Assembly: GCF_900142445.1 (NCBI RefSeq)
Contig: NZ_FRAV01000026.1
Coordinates: 1-64,000 of the forward strand
Length of the DNA stretch: 64,000 nucleotides
Origin: Chryseobacterium polytrichastri
Lineage (GTDB): Bacteria; Bacteroidota; Bacteroidia; Flavobacteriales; Weeksellaceae
Reading direction: 5' to 3'
The number at the start of each line of letters is the position of its first letter. Within the stretch, counting starts at the first letter, position 1. The notes beneath the pieces were generated by a model. The model was not told where the DNA came from and made no database searches. It saw only the letters and a list, made by a program, of their open reading frames with translations. A program made the translations under genes and the position numbers. Positions 33,026 to 41,880 of the stretch are shown here, in pieces.

Positions 33026-33090
33026 GTTTTGGCTAAAGCCTATTGATTAGATTAAAATTTAAAAGCGGACTAAAGTCCGCTCCTATTGAT
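33026..33090. repeat. GGCTAAAGCC palindromic repeat, copy 2
   Basis: Starts TTTTGGCTAAAGCC and contains the palindrome GCGGACTAAAGTCCGC (33065-33080), followed by TCCTATTGAT. Relative to GGGCTAAAGCCC in the other copies, both arms have changed together, keeping the stem. Confidence 0.65.
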
Positions 33091-33104
33091 AAAATTGATA
33101 TTTC

Positions 33105-33887
33105 CTAGTTCTTATTTTTCATTACATGATTAATAAACTCAGCTGATTTATTCAAAACCAGATCAGGTACTTCTTTGTGTGGTGTGTGACCAACATCGGG
33201 AATAATATATTTCTCTGAACTTCCACTCACCTGATGTACTGTTTTTTCAACCTGATCCAACGTTCCATATTCATCGGCTTCTCCCTGAATAAAGAGCAAT
33301 GGACTTGTGATATTTTTTAAAAGATATTCAATATTCCAACTTTTAAATCTTTCGCTTAGCCAAATTTCCGTCCAAGCTTTCACAATCATCGGAACTTTAT
33401 CCCCGTGATATTTTGCTAAACGTTCCGGTAAATTGGTAGTTTGATAGGCTTCAAAAGCATCAGAGACTCCTTTAACCGTAATATCTTCAACGAAAATGTG
33501 TCCAGCTTCACAAATTACAGCTTCTATATTTTCAGGATATTTTGAAGCGGCGATTAACGCAATGGTTCCGCCGTCACTATGCCCAAAAAGAATTGCATTA
33601 TTGATATTTAATTCATCTAATAATTCATTCAACAAATCTGCTTCCAATTCCATGTAATTATTTTCTCTTTCATGAGAAAACATAGGAAAAGATTTACCAT
33701 ATCCTAAACGATCATAGACCAAAACATTACACTGAGTTTCTTTCGCCAATTGAGCAGGGAAATCCCTCCAAAGCTGTGTACAACCTAAAGAATCGTGTAA
33801 AAAGACAATTGTAGGTTTATTTTCAAACGAATTATTATATTCTATATAAAGTTTTTTACCCTGTACATCTATTATCCTTCCTTCCAT
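33105..33887 (-). CDS. Alpha/beta hydrolase
   Basis: 260 aa. Nucleophile elbow GHSDGG with Ser104, oxyanion region FLHDSLG (29-35), acid in IQGEADEYGT and base His in DVGHTPHKE near residue 238. No signal peptide. It lies 15 bp after the nitronate monooxygenase gene and is probably co-transcribed. Substrate unknown. Confidence 0.88.
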   Translation of the reverse strand: MEGRIIDVQGKKLYIEYNNSFENKPTIVFLHDSLGCTQLWRDFPAQLAKETQCNVLVYDRLGYGKSFPMFSHERENNYMELEADLLNELLDELNINNAILFGHSDGGTIALIAASKYPENIEAVICEAGHIFVEDITVKGVSDAFEAYQTTNLPERLAKYHGDKVPMIVKAWTEIWLSERFKSWNIEYLLKNITSPLLFIQGEADEYGTLDQVEKTVHQVSGSSEKYIIPDVGHTPHKEVPDLVLNKSAEFINHVMKNKN

Positions 33888-33902
33888 TGCTATAAAACTT
33901 AA

Positions 33903-34892
33903 TTAAAAACTTGGAGCTTTTGCTTCTTCGAATTCCTTCAATAAATTACTGAAAACAGTTTCTACAGGTAAAACATCATGAATCAATGCTGAAACCTGAC
34001 CAATTTCTAATTCGCCATCTTCCATATCCCCTTCAAACATTCCACGTTTGGCTCTTGCTCGGCCTAATGAAGCCACTAAAGCTTCTGTATTTCTCCCAGT
34101 CTGATAAATCCCCTCCAATTCGTTAAAGAACTTATTTTTGACCATTCTTACGGGTGCTAGCTCTTTTAATGTAAGAAGAGTATCCCCTTCGTTAAGTTCT
34201 GTTATCTTCTTTTTCCAGTTTTCGTGTGCGCTGGCTTCAGTGGTCGCGGCAAAACGAGATCCAATCTGTACTCCGTCTGCACCAAGAATCATGGCAGCTT
34301 TCATCTGTGAGCCTAATGCGATTCCACCCGCTGCGATCAATGGTTTAGAAATATGCTGTTTCACATTCGGAATTAAACAGAATGTTGTTGTTTCATCTCT
34401 TCCGTTGTGTCCACCTGCTTCAAAACCTTCTGCTACAATGGCATCAACTCCTGCATCTTCACATTTCACTGCGAATTTTGTGGAAGAAACAACGTGAGCT
34501 ACTTTCAACCCTTCTTTCTGAAGTGTTTCTGTGTAAGTTTTGGGACTTCCCGCAGAAGTAAAAACGATCTTTACCCCTTCTTCCAGAATAATTTGAATGA
34601 CTTCTTCCAAATTAGGATATAGCATAGGAACATTCACTCCAAAAGGTTTATTGGTAGCCTGTTTACATTTTTGGATGTTCTCTCTTAAAACGTCAGGATA
34701 CATACTTCCTGCGCCAATTAAGCCTAAGCCTCCACAATTAGAAACAGCAGAAGCCAATTTCCATCCGGAATGCCAAATCATTCCTGCCTGAATAATGGGA
34801 TATTGTATATTAAAAAGTTTTGAAATTCTATTTTGACTTTGCTGCATCTCATGAAGTTTTTTAGCTGAATTAAAATCTATAAAATTGCTCAT
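33903..34892 (-). CDS. Nitronate monooxygenase / FabK-like FMN enzyme
   Basis: 329 aa from the ATG at 34892; the longer frame to 34985 adds an unrelated lysine-rich leader. TIM-barrel FMN protein with PIIQAGMIWHSGWKLASAVSNCGGLGLIGAG at the N-terminus and the phosphate-binding part KPLIAAGGIALGSQMKAAMILGADGVQIGSRF. It oxidises nitronates, or acts as an enoyl-ACP reductase in the FabK branch; the EAGGHNG motif is present in both. Function within the family is not resolved. Confidence 0.85.
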   Translation of the reverse strand: MSNFIDFNSAKKLHEMQQSQNRISKLFNIQYPIIQAGMIWHSGWKLASAVSNCGGLGLIGAGSMYPDVLRENIQKCKQATNKPFGVNVPMLYPNLEEVIQIILEEGVKIVFTSAGSPKTYTETLQKEGLKVAHVVSSTKFAVKCEDAGVDAIVAEGFEAGGHNGRDETTTFCLIPNVKQHISKPLIAAGGIALGSQMKAAMILGADGVQIGSRFAATTEASAHENWKKKITELNEGDTLLTLKELAPVRMVKNKFFNELEGIYQTGRNTEALVASLGRARAKRGMFEGDMEDGELEIGQVSALIHDVLPVETVFSNLLKEFEEAKAPSF

Positions 34893-35001
34893 GCTGTAAA
34901 AATAATATTTTTTAGCGCAAAGGACGCGAAGGTTTTTACTAATATTGAGAATATTTTTCGTTCGCAAGGGCGTTTCACTCAGCAATGGCAGTTTGAATCT
35001 G

Positions 35002-35499
35002 CTAAATTTTAAAATGACTTAAAGTCTCATCAATAATTGGACTGATTTCTAAAAAGCTGTAGCTTAATTTAATAATATCTCGTTGTAGATTTTCAGTTTT
35101 TAATTCGCGCCAACCTTGCATTAATGTCAGTGGACCAAATTTTACACTTACATTATCCCACTCTTTTTGATATTCTATAAATTTATTTCTAAAATCTTCG
35201 GCAAAACGTCTGCTTTCTATTGTATAGCCTTTTAATTCTCTTAATTTCAAAGCATGAATATTATAATATAATCTCCCCTCTTCAATCGTTTTACCGCTAA
35301 CCCAGATGGAGAAAAATATTCTGCTTAAAGCACCCAATGGTGAATGAGGATCACTAGACCATTCAGGTTTGTATATTTTTAATGCCACAGATTCCAGAAT
35401 TGTTTCAACTGAAATTTTTAACCCTAACTCATTAAATTCTTTTAGAGAAATCTGATCCAATGCCTCTTGAAATTTCTGCTGATAAAAATGATAATCCAT
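35002..35499 (-). CDS. Hypothetical protein downstream of surA
   Basis: 165 aa from the ATG at 35499 (MDYHFYQQKFQE); a longer frame would run back over the surA terminator. Soluble, aromatic-rich, no domain recognised. It lies between the surA-like gene and the nitronate monooxygenase gene on the same strand. Function unknown. Confidence 0.5.
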   Translation of the reverse strand: MDYHFYQQKFQEALDQISLKEFNELGLKISVETILESVALKIYKPEWSSDPHSPLGALSRIFFSIWVSGKTIEEGRLYYNIHALKLRELKGYTIESRRFAEDFRNKFIEYQKEWDNVSVKFGPLTLMQGWRELKTENLQRDIIKLSYSFLEISPIIDETLSHFKI

Positions 35500-35547
35500 T
35501 CGTATTGTTTCTGAATTAAAATTAAAAACTTTTTTGGAATTAAGACA

Positions 35548-35580
35548 TAAAAAAACCTCCAGAAATTCTGAAGGTTTTGA
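35548..35580 (-). terminator. Terminator of the surA-like gene
   Basis: On the minus strand AAAACCTTCAGAA pairs with TTCTGGAGGTTTT (one mismatch), followed by seven T. Confidence 0.75.
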
Positions 35581-35582
35581 TT

Positions 35583-36953
35583 TTATTTTTTGGCTTTCGG
35601 TTTCTTCCAAGCTCCTTTGAAGTTGCAAGAATCATAACGGCCATTGATAGATATGAATGTGGTTGGTAATTTTGAGTTTACAAACTTCTCAATCATTTCA
35701 TTTTTCTTTTTGTTAAGAGCCATCTGCTTTATTCTGTCGAAATCGGTTTCTAAAGTAATTTTATGAGCAGGAATTACATCTTCCAATTTAACAATCTTCA
35801 CCACTTTTCTTTTTCTCTCGTCTTCGTCATCAAAAGCTGTTGTAATATCTCCTTTATTTAACCCTGCTAATTCGTAGCTGATTGATCCGGGAATACTTTC
35901 TCTTTCAATTTTATTTGAACCATCAGCTCCAGGAATGATCCCAGCATTGAATTTAGTTCTCTTATCGTCTGAAAATCTAAAAGAAGCATCTTTAAATGTC
36001 ATTTTACCGTCAACAATTAATGTTCTGATACTGTCTAATTTTACTTTAGCCGTTTTAATTTCAGCATCAGTAGGCGTTGCCATTAAAAGAATGTGTCTCG
36101 CATCGTAGTTCTTTCCTGATTTTTTAACCAACTGAATAATGTGATATCCAAATTCAGATTCTACAGGATCTGAGATCTCACCTTCCTGAAGATTTAAAGC
36201 AGCAGCCTCGAAAGGCTTCACCATCTGTCCTTTTGAAATATTCTTCATCAGACCTCCATTAGAAGCAGAACCCGGGTCTTCAGAATAAATTCTCGCCTGG
36301 CTTTCAAAACTTTCTCCTCCTGCAATATCTTGTTTAATTTTCTTAAGTCTCGCAATAATCTCTTGTTTGTGAGCTTCTGTCAATTTAGGGTTCATAACGA
36401 TCTGAGCTAAGGAAACTTCATCCTTAATCTCTGGCAATTGCGCTTTATACAGATTAAAGAAATCGGTAACTTCGTTAGGAGTAACGTCTGCTTTCTCTGT
36501 AATTCTTTGGTATTTTGCCTGACCGTAATATGTGTCTGTATCGATCTTTTCGATAGCATTCTTCATTTCGTATCCCGTTCTGAACTTATACGCTGCTAAC
36601 ATAGACTTCTCGTCCGGAAACTGAGAAAGTAGCTGAGCATATTTCCCATTTGCCTGTTCTTTGATTGCAGCAGAACGGTTTTCAATTAAAGTATCTTTTT
36701 TTGCTTCGTAAACAAGAAGTTTATTGTTGATCAAGTTCTCCAAAAACTCACATTTATCTGTATTAGAAGCTCCCTGCTGTTTGGCATAATTCATTTGTTC
36801 ACTCACATCGGATTCCAGAACAATTTCATCTCCAATTACAGCAGCAATACCATCCACTAGTTCTCCAGGTTTTAGTTGAGCTTTCATCATATTTGTAGAG
36901 AACAAAATCATGAAAATTCCAAAAAGAAAAGTGATCTTTAGTTTATTTGTCAT
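35583..36953 (-). CDS. SurA-like periplasmic peptidyl-prolyl isomerase
   Basis: 456 aa. Signal peptide (about 1-25), a SurA-type N-terminal helical domain, and two parvulin domains: about 175-275 (EVSLAQIVMNPKLTEAH ... GYHIIQLV) and about 280-385 (YDARHILLMATPTDAE). It folds outer-membrane proteins in the periplasm. A -7 box for it lies at 36975-36982 (minus). Own terminator downstream. Confidence 0.88.
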   Translation of the reverse strand: MTNKLKITFLFGIFMILFSTNMMKAQLKPGELVDGIAAVIGDEIVLESDVSEQMNYAKQQGASNTDKCEFLENLINNKLLVYEAKKDTLIENRSAAIKEQANGKYAQLLSQFPDEKSMLAAYKFRTGYEMKNAIEKIDTDTYYGQAKYQRITEKADVTPNEVTDFFNLYKAQLPEIKDEVSLAQIVMNPKLTEAHKQEIIARLKKIKQDIAGGESFESQARIYSEDPGSASNGGLMKNISKGQMVKPFEAAALNLQEGEISDPVESEFGYHIIQLVKKSGKNYDARHILLMATPTDAEIKTAKVKLDSIRTLIVDGKMTFKDASFRFSDDKRTKFNAGIIPGADGSNKIERESIPGSISYELAGLNKGDITTAFDDEDERKRKVVKIVKLEDVIPAHKITLETDFDRIKQMALNKKKNEMIEKFVNSKLPTTFISINGRYDSCNFKGAWKKPKAKK

Positions 36954-37040
36954 TTTACTATTTTAAACAAGTTGCAAATTTAGAATTCTTAATGAATTAT
37001 GCTAAATTTTTTATTATAAATATTTCTTAAAAAGATGTAT

Positions 37041-37964
37041 TTATTCTAGTTCTACATCAAATGTTGTTAATTCCTTGAATTGTCTTAATCTACTGAACAT
37101 ATCAGCTTCGCTTACTTCCTCAATTCTTTCTGTTCCGAATTTTTCAACCGTGAACGAAGCCATTGCAGAACCAACGATTAAAGCAGACTTCATTGTTTCG
37201 AAATCTATCTTTCCTTTTTTAGCTAAATATGCTGCGAAACCTCCTGCAAAAGTATCTCCTGCTCCAGTTGGATCAAACACATCTTCTAATGGAAGAGCCG
37301 GGATTGCAAATACTTTACCATCGTGGAAAAGTAAAGCTCCATGCTCTCCTTTTTTGATGATAACATATTTAGGACCCATCGTATGAATTTTCTTAGCAGC
37401 TTTCACTAAAGAATATTCCCCAGAAAGTTGTCTTGCCTCTTCATCATTAATTGTGATTACATCAGTTTTAGCAATCATTTCCATTAAGATATCCCAAGCA
37501 CAATCCATCCAGAAATTCATTGTATCTAAAATAACCAACTTAGGACGTTGATTCATTTTTTCAAGAACAGATAACTGAACACCTGGGTGTAGGTTCCCTA
37601 ATAACAAGATTTCTGAATCCTGCATAGAATCTGGAATCTTTGGCTCAAAATGTTCTAAAACGTTTACTTCCGTTACCAAAGTATCTCTTGTATTCAGGTC
37701 ATTATGATATTTTCCTGACCAGAAAAATGTTTTTCCTTCTTTTACGATTTCAATTCCTTCGATGTTTACATCTCTGTCTGTAAACATATCAAGGTGTTCT
37801 TGTGGGAAATCTCCTCCTACGATAGAAACAATTCCGGATTTTACGCCCAAAATAGATGAAGTAATACTGATATAAGTAGCAGCACCTCCTAAAATTTTAT
37901 CTGTTTTACCAAATGGTGTTTCGATTGCATCAAACGCAACGCTTCCAACAACTAAAAGTTTCAT
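37041..37964 (-). CDS. PfkB-family sugar or nucleoside kinase
   Basis: 307 aa. PfkB/ribokinase fold with the C-terminal catalytic signature DPTGAGDTFAGGFAAYLA (Asp as base in GAGD, about residue 240-258), and the N-terminal GSVAFDAIETPFGK with ILGGAATYIS. Short inserts compared with ribokinase. Widely conserved in Bacteroidetes, substrate not known. It is 28 bp upstream of gldD on the same strand. Confidence 0.85.
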   Translation of the reverse strand: MKLLVVGSVAFDAIETPFGKTDKILGGAATYISITSSILGVKSGIVSIVGGDFPQEHLDMFTDRDVNIEGIEIVKEGKTFFWSGKYHNDLNTRDTLVTEVNVLEHFEPKIPDSMQDSEILLLGNLHPGVQLSVLEKMNQRPKLVILDTMNFWMDCAWDILMEMIAKTDVITINDEEARQLSGEYSLVKAAKKIHTMGPKYVIIKKGEHGALLFHDGKVFAIPALPLEDVFDPTGAGDTFAGGFAAYLAKKGKIDFETMKSALIVGSAMASFTVEKFGTERIEEVSEADMFSRLRQFKELTTFDVELE

Positions 37965-37992
37965 ATATTTTTCAATGTATTGTTAAAGTAAA

Positions 37993-38550
37993 TTATTTTT
38001 TCCATTCGAAAGTATCCAGCAGGTGTTTCATATCTTTCTTGATATAATCCACAGCAGGAGCCAATGAATCTGGTTTAGGTCTTGTATTAAAGTATAAATA
38101 AGCAGTCACAAAGTGTTTTGTGCTGTCTGTAATGTAAAATTGAAGATTTGAAGCACTCTGTCCTTTCAGCTCATAGAAATTTCCGTATACCTTCTTATCA
38201 GGATACTCGAAAGATTTCGTGTCTATTGAGCTTGCTTTAATGGTATGTTCGTACACCATTTTTTCAGCTTCTTTGATATGTTCAGCAAAGTCATTATTAA
38301 TCGGATAATAGGTCACGAACAATTTTGCCTTCATTTTAGGATAATTCAGATAATACCAACATGGCTTTTTAGCATCCGTAATTTTAGCAAAATCTGAATA
38401 CTCAAATGTGTACGCACAGTTGTTTTCAAATTTCTGATATGTTGGTGTGGGATACTCTAATCTCAGTTCTCCATAAGGTTTAAGAACAGGATCTTTTCCA
38501 CATGATATTAAAAGCAATGAAGCAAATATAAAAATGACTTTTTTAATCAT
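37993..38550 (-). CDS. gldD: Gliding motility lipoprotein GldD
   Basis: 185 aa from the ATG at 38550. Lipoprotein signal with lipobox LLISC, Cys at about residue 18, then GKDPVLKPYGELRLEYP. GldD is required for gliding and for type IX secretion in Flavobacterium, at the cell envelope. The longer frame to 38601 would hide the lipobox. The -7 box TACTTTTG lies on the minus strand only 4 nt before the ATG, so the transcript is nearly leaderless. Confidence 0.9.
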   Translation of the reverse strand: MIKKVIFIFASLLLISCGKDPVLKPYGELRLEYPTPTYQKFENNCAYTFEYSDFAKITDAKKPCWYYLNYPKMKAKLFVTYYPINNDFAEHIKEAEKMVYEHTIKASSIDTKSFEYPDKKVYGNFYELKGQSASNLQFYITDSTKHFVTAYLYFNTRPKPDSLAPAVDYIKKDMKHLLDTFEWKK

Positions 38551-38554
38551 TTTG

Positions 38555-38562
38555 CAAAAGTA
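38555..38562 (-). promoter_or_regulatory. -7 box of gldD, 4 nt from the ATG
   Basis: Reads TACTTTTG on the minus strand. The four-base distance to the ATG at 38550 is the same as in the genes at 11690 and 56000. Confidence 0.5.
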
Positions 38563-38664
38563 CAAATTAGATTTCAGATATAGGAAGACAAATTTCAGCA
38601 TTTCAATGAGTTTTGAAATTGAATTTTATTTAATTATACATTTTATTTGTTTTAAACGGAATAC

Positions 38665-38751
38665 TGTCATTCTGAACAAAACAAAGTGTAATGAAAGAAT
38701 CTCAACTTAATTTTTAGAGATTGCTTCGTCGCTTCGCTCCTCACAATGACA
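38665..38751. repeat. Palindromic intergenic element, GCTTCGTCGC family, copy 1
   Basis: Bounded by TGTCATT and AATGACA, with GATTGCTTCGTCGCTTCGCTCC inside (GC-rich compared with its surroundings). Another copy is at 52669-52815. It abuts the end of mutY. Confidence 0.6.
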
Positions 38752-39795
38752 TCAAAGGATTCGATACGCCGTATCATAGTTTTCAATATAATTCTCCAAA
38801 GGTTTTGGGAATGACTTTTCATGAGAACCTTCAACATTGGTAATGGTGTAATTATGTTTAATAATGAAATCTTCCCAAACCGTTTCCGAATCTACTTCTA
38901 CATTAAAAATTTCTATGCTTAAATTTTTGTGTGTCAGTTTATGATTAACTGTTTTTGCACTTTTAATAAAAGGCATCAACTCTTCAGAAATCTCAGGGGG
39001 AAATTCAAATAACTTTTTCCAAATGAAATCATCTTTTCTTTGTTGGATTAAAAACTGACCATTTCTGTGAACAAAATAATATGTTAAACCTAAATCTGAA
39101 GCTTTTACTTTTTTTGTCTTCACAGGAAATTCAGAAATCTTATGTAATGAAAACGCCAAGCAATCTTCATTTAAAGGACATTCTCCACAAAGTGGATTTT
39201 TAGGTTTGCAAACCTCCGAACCTAAATCCATCATCGCCTGGTTGAAATCTCCTACATTTTCGGGTAAGACCAAAGTTGCCAATTCAGAGAAATAATTAAA
39301 AGCTCTGGAATTAGATACATCAAAATCATCCGCAAAAACTCGGCTTAAAACACGATAAAAATTACCATCAACAGCAGGCATTTTTCCATTAAAACAAATG
39401 CTTGAAACAGCCGCCGCAGTGTATTTACCGACTCCCCTTAGTTTTAGAATCTCATCAGAATCAGAAGGAAAAAATCCTTCATAATCATTCATGATCTGTT
39501 GGGCTGCTTTATGAATATTTATCGCTCTGGAATAATAGCCCAAACCTTTCCAATACAACAACACCTCATCTTCTGCAGCATCTGCCAACGTTTTCACATC
39601 CGGAAATCGTTTTATGAAATTATTGTAATGATTAAGCCCCTGATTGATCCTTGTCTGCTGAAAAACAATCTCGCAGATCCAGATCTTATAAGGATCTTTC
39701 GTTTGTCTGAAAGGTAAATCTCTTGCATTTTCTTTGTACCAATTCAGGAGTTTATTGCCGATGTGTTTGAAGTCTGAGTTTTCTATTTTTTCCAA
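38752..39795 (-). CDS. mutY: A/G-specific adenine glycosylase
   Basis: 347 aa. Removes adenine opposite 8-oxoguanine. Catalytic Glu42 (EIVFQQTR), HhH motif LRGVGKYTAAAV (119-130) with Asp143 (VDGN), and a 4Fe-4S cluster at Cys196-Cys203-Cys206-Cys212. A Nudix-like C-terminal domain that recognises 8-oxoG begins about residue 235. It starts at TTG (39795-39793), the only start that leaves the N-terminus complete. Confidence 0.95.
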   Translation of the reverse strand: MEKIENSDFKHIGNKLLNWYKENARDLPFRQTKDPYKIWICEIVFQQTRINQGLNHYNNFIKRFPDVKTLADAAEDEVLLYWKGLGYYSRAINIHKAAQQIMNDYEGFFPSDSDEILKLRGVGKYTAAAVSSICFNGKMPAVDGNFYRVLSRVFADDFDVSNSRAFNYFSELATLVLPENVGDFNQAMMDLGSEVCKPKNPLCGECPLNEDCLAFSLHKISEFPVKTKKVKASDLGLTYYFVHRNGQFLIQQRKDDFIWKKLFEFPPEISEELMPFIKSAKTVNHKLTHKNLSIEIFNVEVDSETVWEDFIIKHNYTITNVEGSHEKSFPKPLENYIENYDTAYRIL

Positions 39796-39823
39796 AGGGT
39801 GTCTTCTTCATTATTATAGATGC

Positions 39824-39905
39824 TTCGACTCCGCTCAGCAAGACACTTATCATACCAACTGTTTTACAGCCTATTTGTATTGATGTCATTCTAAACGGAG
39901 TCGAA
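39824..39905. repeat. Intergenic inverted repeat TTCGACTCCG
   Basis: TTCGACTCCG (39824-39833) and its reverse complement CGGAGTCGAA (39896-39905) bound an 82-bp element ending TGTCATTCTAAACGG. No coding capacity. Resembles the 'TCATTC' elements common in flavobacterial genomes. Confidence 0.55.
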
Positions 39906-39951
39906 ATATCTGAATTTACAGATTATAATTCTCGGCTGCAAATATAAAATT

Positions 39952-40410
39952 TTATTTATCAGCTTTCACGGAATAAACCGGAGCATCTTTTAACCATTGA
40001 TATTTAAGATTTTTATCTTTTGCAATAAAACGATACCCTTCCAGTTTTTGAAGATAGAGGTACATTGCCTCTTTTTTCAAATCTAATTTGTGATTAGAAA
40101 GAAACTGAAAAGGAAAAGTAACGATAGAATCTCTTGTTGTTTTCACAACTTCTCCATCATTCACTTTATATATAAAAACGGGTCTTCCACGTCCCGAATC
40201 ACTGTCCACAAGTTTCACATTTGAACTCGTAATTACCATTGCACTTGCTTGGCTAGATTCTTCTGCACTCATGACATACGCCTTACCTTCCTGACGCTGA
40301 TCTTTAAAAAGATCTATAGTATGCTGAGAGTCCTGAAGTTTTTTGTCTCCACAGCTTACTGCAAAAACCATAAGAAAAATTGGTAAAAGATATATTAGTC
40401 TATCTTTCAT
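39952..40410 (-). CDS. Small lipoprotein next to T6SS sheath genes
   Basis: 152 aa from the ATG at 40410; the longer frame would run through a terminator. Lipobox FAVSC with Cys at about 20, then GDKKLQDSQHTIDLFKDQ. Sits downstream of tssC but separated by a strong hairpin. Bacteroidetes T6SS loci encode a lipoprotein (TssQ), so that identity is possible, but the sequence was not recognised with certainty. It may also be an unrelated envelope lipoprotein. Confidence 0.5.
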   Translation of the reverse strand: MKDRLIYLLPIFLMVFAVSCGDKKLQDSQHTIDLFKDQRQEGKAYVMSAEESSQASAMVITSSNVKLVDSDSGRGRPVFIYKVNDGEVVKTTRDSIVTFPFQFLSNHKLDLKKEAMYLYLQKLEGYRFIAKDKNLKYQWLKDAPVYSVKADK

Positions 40411-40434
40411 ATTAATAATTTTGAGATTTGGTAG

Positions 40435-40470
40435 AAAAAAACCGATGTAAAATAATTGCATCGGTTTTTT
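40435..40470 (-). terminator. Terminator downstream of tssC
   Basis: AAAAAACCGATG and CATCGGTTTTTT form a 12-bp stem with T runs on both sides (bidirectional). It separates tssC from the lipoprotein gene. Confidence 0.8.
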
Positions 40471-40491
40471 AGTATAAAAATTTGATTTAGT

Positions 40492-41856
40492 TTAGTCTTG
40501 AGTGTATTGTGATTCCCATTCGTTACCATCATCTCCTTTGTGTCCGTCTAATTTAATAACGAAACTCTTTGTAGGGAAATAAGGTGTCAAACGAATATCT
40601 AGCCACACTCTGTCTTTGTTTACTTTATCCTGCTCAAAACGCACGATTTTGAACTTCTCAATCAATTTATCAGCTCCTTTGATACCATCTAAGAACGTAA
40701 CAATCTGTCTTCTTAAATCATCTTCATTTTTAGAACTCCAGTTTTCGAAAGCTCTTCTGTTTAAGAAATCCAATAAAACTTTAGTTACATAATCGAATAC
40801 ACGAACAACTGAATACGTCTGAAGCCCTATATTATCTCCTGTAAACAATGTTTTTGCAGAGAAAGCCATGATCTTACCGTACTCATTAACCATAGGAACC
40901 AATCCCATTTTTTCTAACTGAGAAATTTCGCTTTTCTTCAATTCGAATTTTACGGCATCAACTTCGTTAATATTACCATGCTTTTTACCTGCAGCAACCT
41001 GAGACATCAATGTTTTATGAATTTTCCCTGCTAATGAAGTTGAAGGTGGAAGCTCTACGTTCTCCTCTTCTCCTACTTCTTCAGCTCTTCCACGGCCTAC
41101 AAGCCAGTTACACGTCATAATAACATTACTTCTGTGTAATTCTCCCCCTGTAAGATTCGCAGAATGGAATAAATCTACTACATCATCCGGTTTATCAAGA
41201 TTAGCAAAATCTGTAACCAACATTACTTTGTTTTCGTTACAAATCTTTGCCCATTTTTCAATTACTTTATTTGATCCTAAATATCCTGGAATTGCTAAAA
41301 GAGAATAATTGTCTCTAAGATCCAAACGATCGTAGTAATTCTTAAATTCGTCGGAAATAGCATCAATGAAAAGCGGGTTATCAAGATCTGAAACCTGCTC
41401 TAAAGTAGCGTTCACAATACTTACATTATCAACTTTGTCAAGTTCAGTATTTTTATAAAATTGTGCTACCGTTCTGTAGCTTGTCTCTAACTGACGTACT
41501 GAGTCAAGCGTATTTTTTAAGTTTGATTTTAAACTTTGATCTGCCTGCTGTGCTTTTGCTTTGCAGGTATCAGCCATTTTATCAGCAGATTCGTTACCTT
41601 CTAAAAGATTAACCCAAAGATTAATTTTTTGAAGTAACTCTTTTCTTTCATCTGTCTTATTATTATCGGTAAGGAAAATTTCTTTCCTAGCTTTTCTTGT
41701 TGGGTTCATGTTGGCGATGCCATCTACAACAGATTCAACAAATCCGAAACCTCCAATTTTATTGAGCTCCGCAATTGGATTGCCTTTCGGCTGACCTCCC
41801 TGTTGTTGCTGTTGACCTTGCTGTTGGTTTTCCGCCGGCTGTAATTTACTATCCAT
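40492..41856 (-). CDS. tssC: T6SS contractile sheath large subunit (Bacteroidetes type)
   Basis: 454 aa. With TssB it forms the contractile sheath of the type VI secretion system. N-terminal low-complexity Gln/Gly-rich start (QQGQQQQQGG), then a DUF5458-type body with DFANLDKPDDVVDLF, VIMTCNWLVGRGR and a C-terminal KIVRFEQDKVNKDRVWLDI. This divergent TssC is typical of subtype iii systems, as in Bacteroides and Flavobacterium. It lies 24 bp after tssB. Confidence 0.88.
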   Translation of the reverse strand: MDSKLQPAENQQQGQQQQQGGQPKGNPIAELNKIGGFGFVESVVDGIANMNPTRKARKEIFLTDNNKTDERKELLQKINLWVNLLEGNESADKMADTCKAKAQQADQSLKSNLKNTLDSVRQLETSYRTVAQFYKNTELDKVDNVSIVNATLEQVSDLDNPLFIDAISDEFKNYYDRLDLRDNYSLLAIPGYLGSNKVIEKWAKICNENKVMLVTDFANLDKPDDVVDLFHSANLTGGELHRSNVIMTCNWLVGRGRAEEVGEEENVELPPSTSLAGKIHKTLMSQVAAGKKHGNINEVDAVKFELKKSEISQLEKMGLVPMVNEYGKIMAFSAKTLFTGDNIGLQTYSVVRVFDYVTKVLLDFLNRRAFENWSSKNEDDLRRQIVTFLDGIKGADKLIEKFKIVRFEQDKVNKDRVWLDIRLTPYFPTKSFVIKLDGHKGDDGNEWESQYTQD

Positions 41857-41880
41857 GTGTTTTAATGTAAAGTCTTTAAA

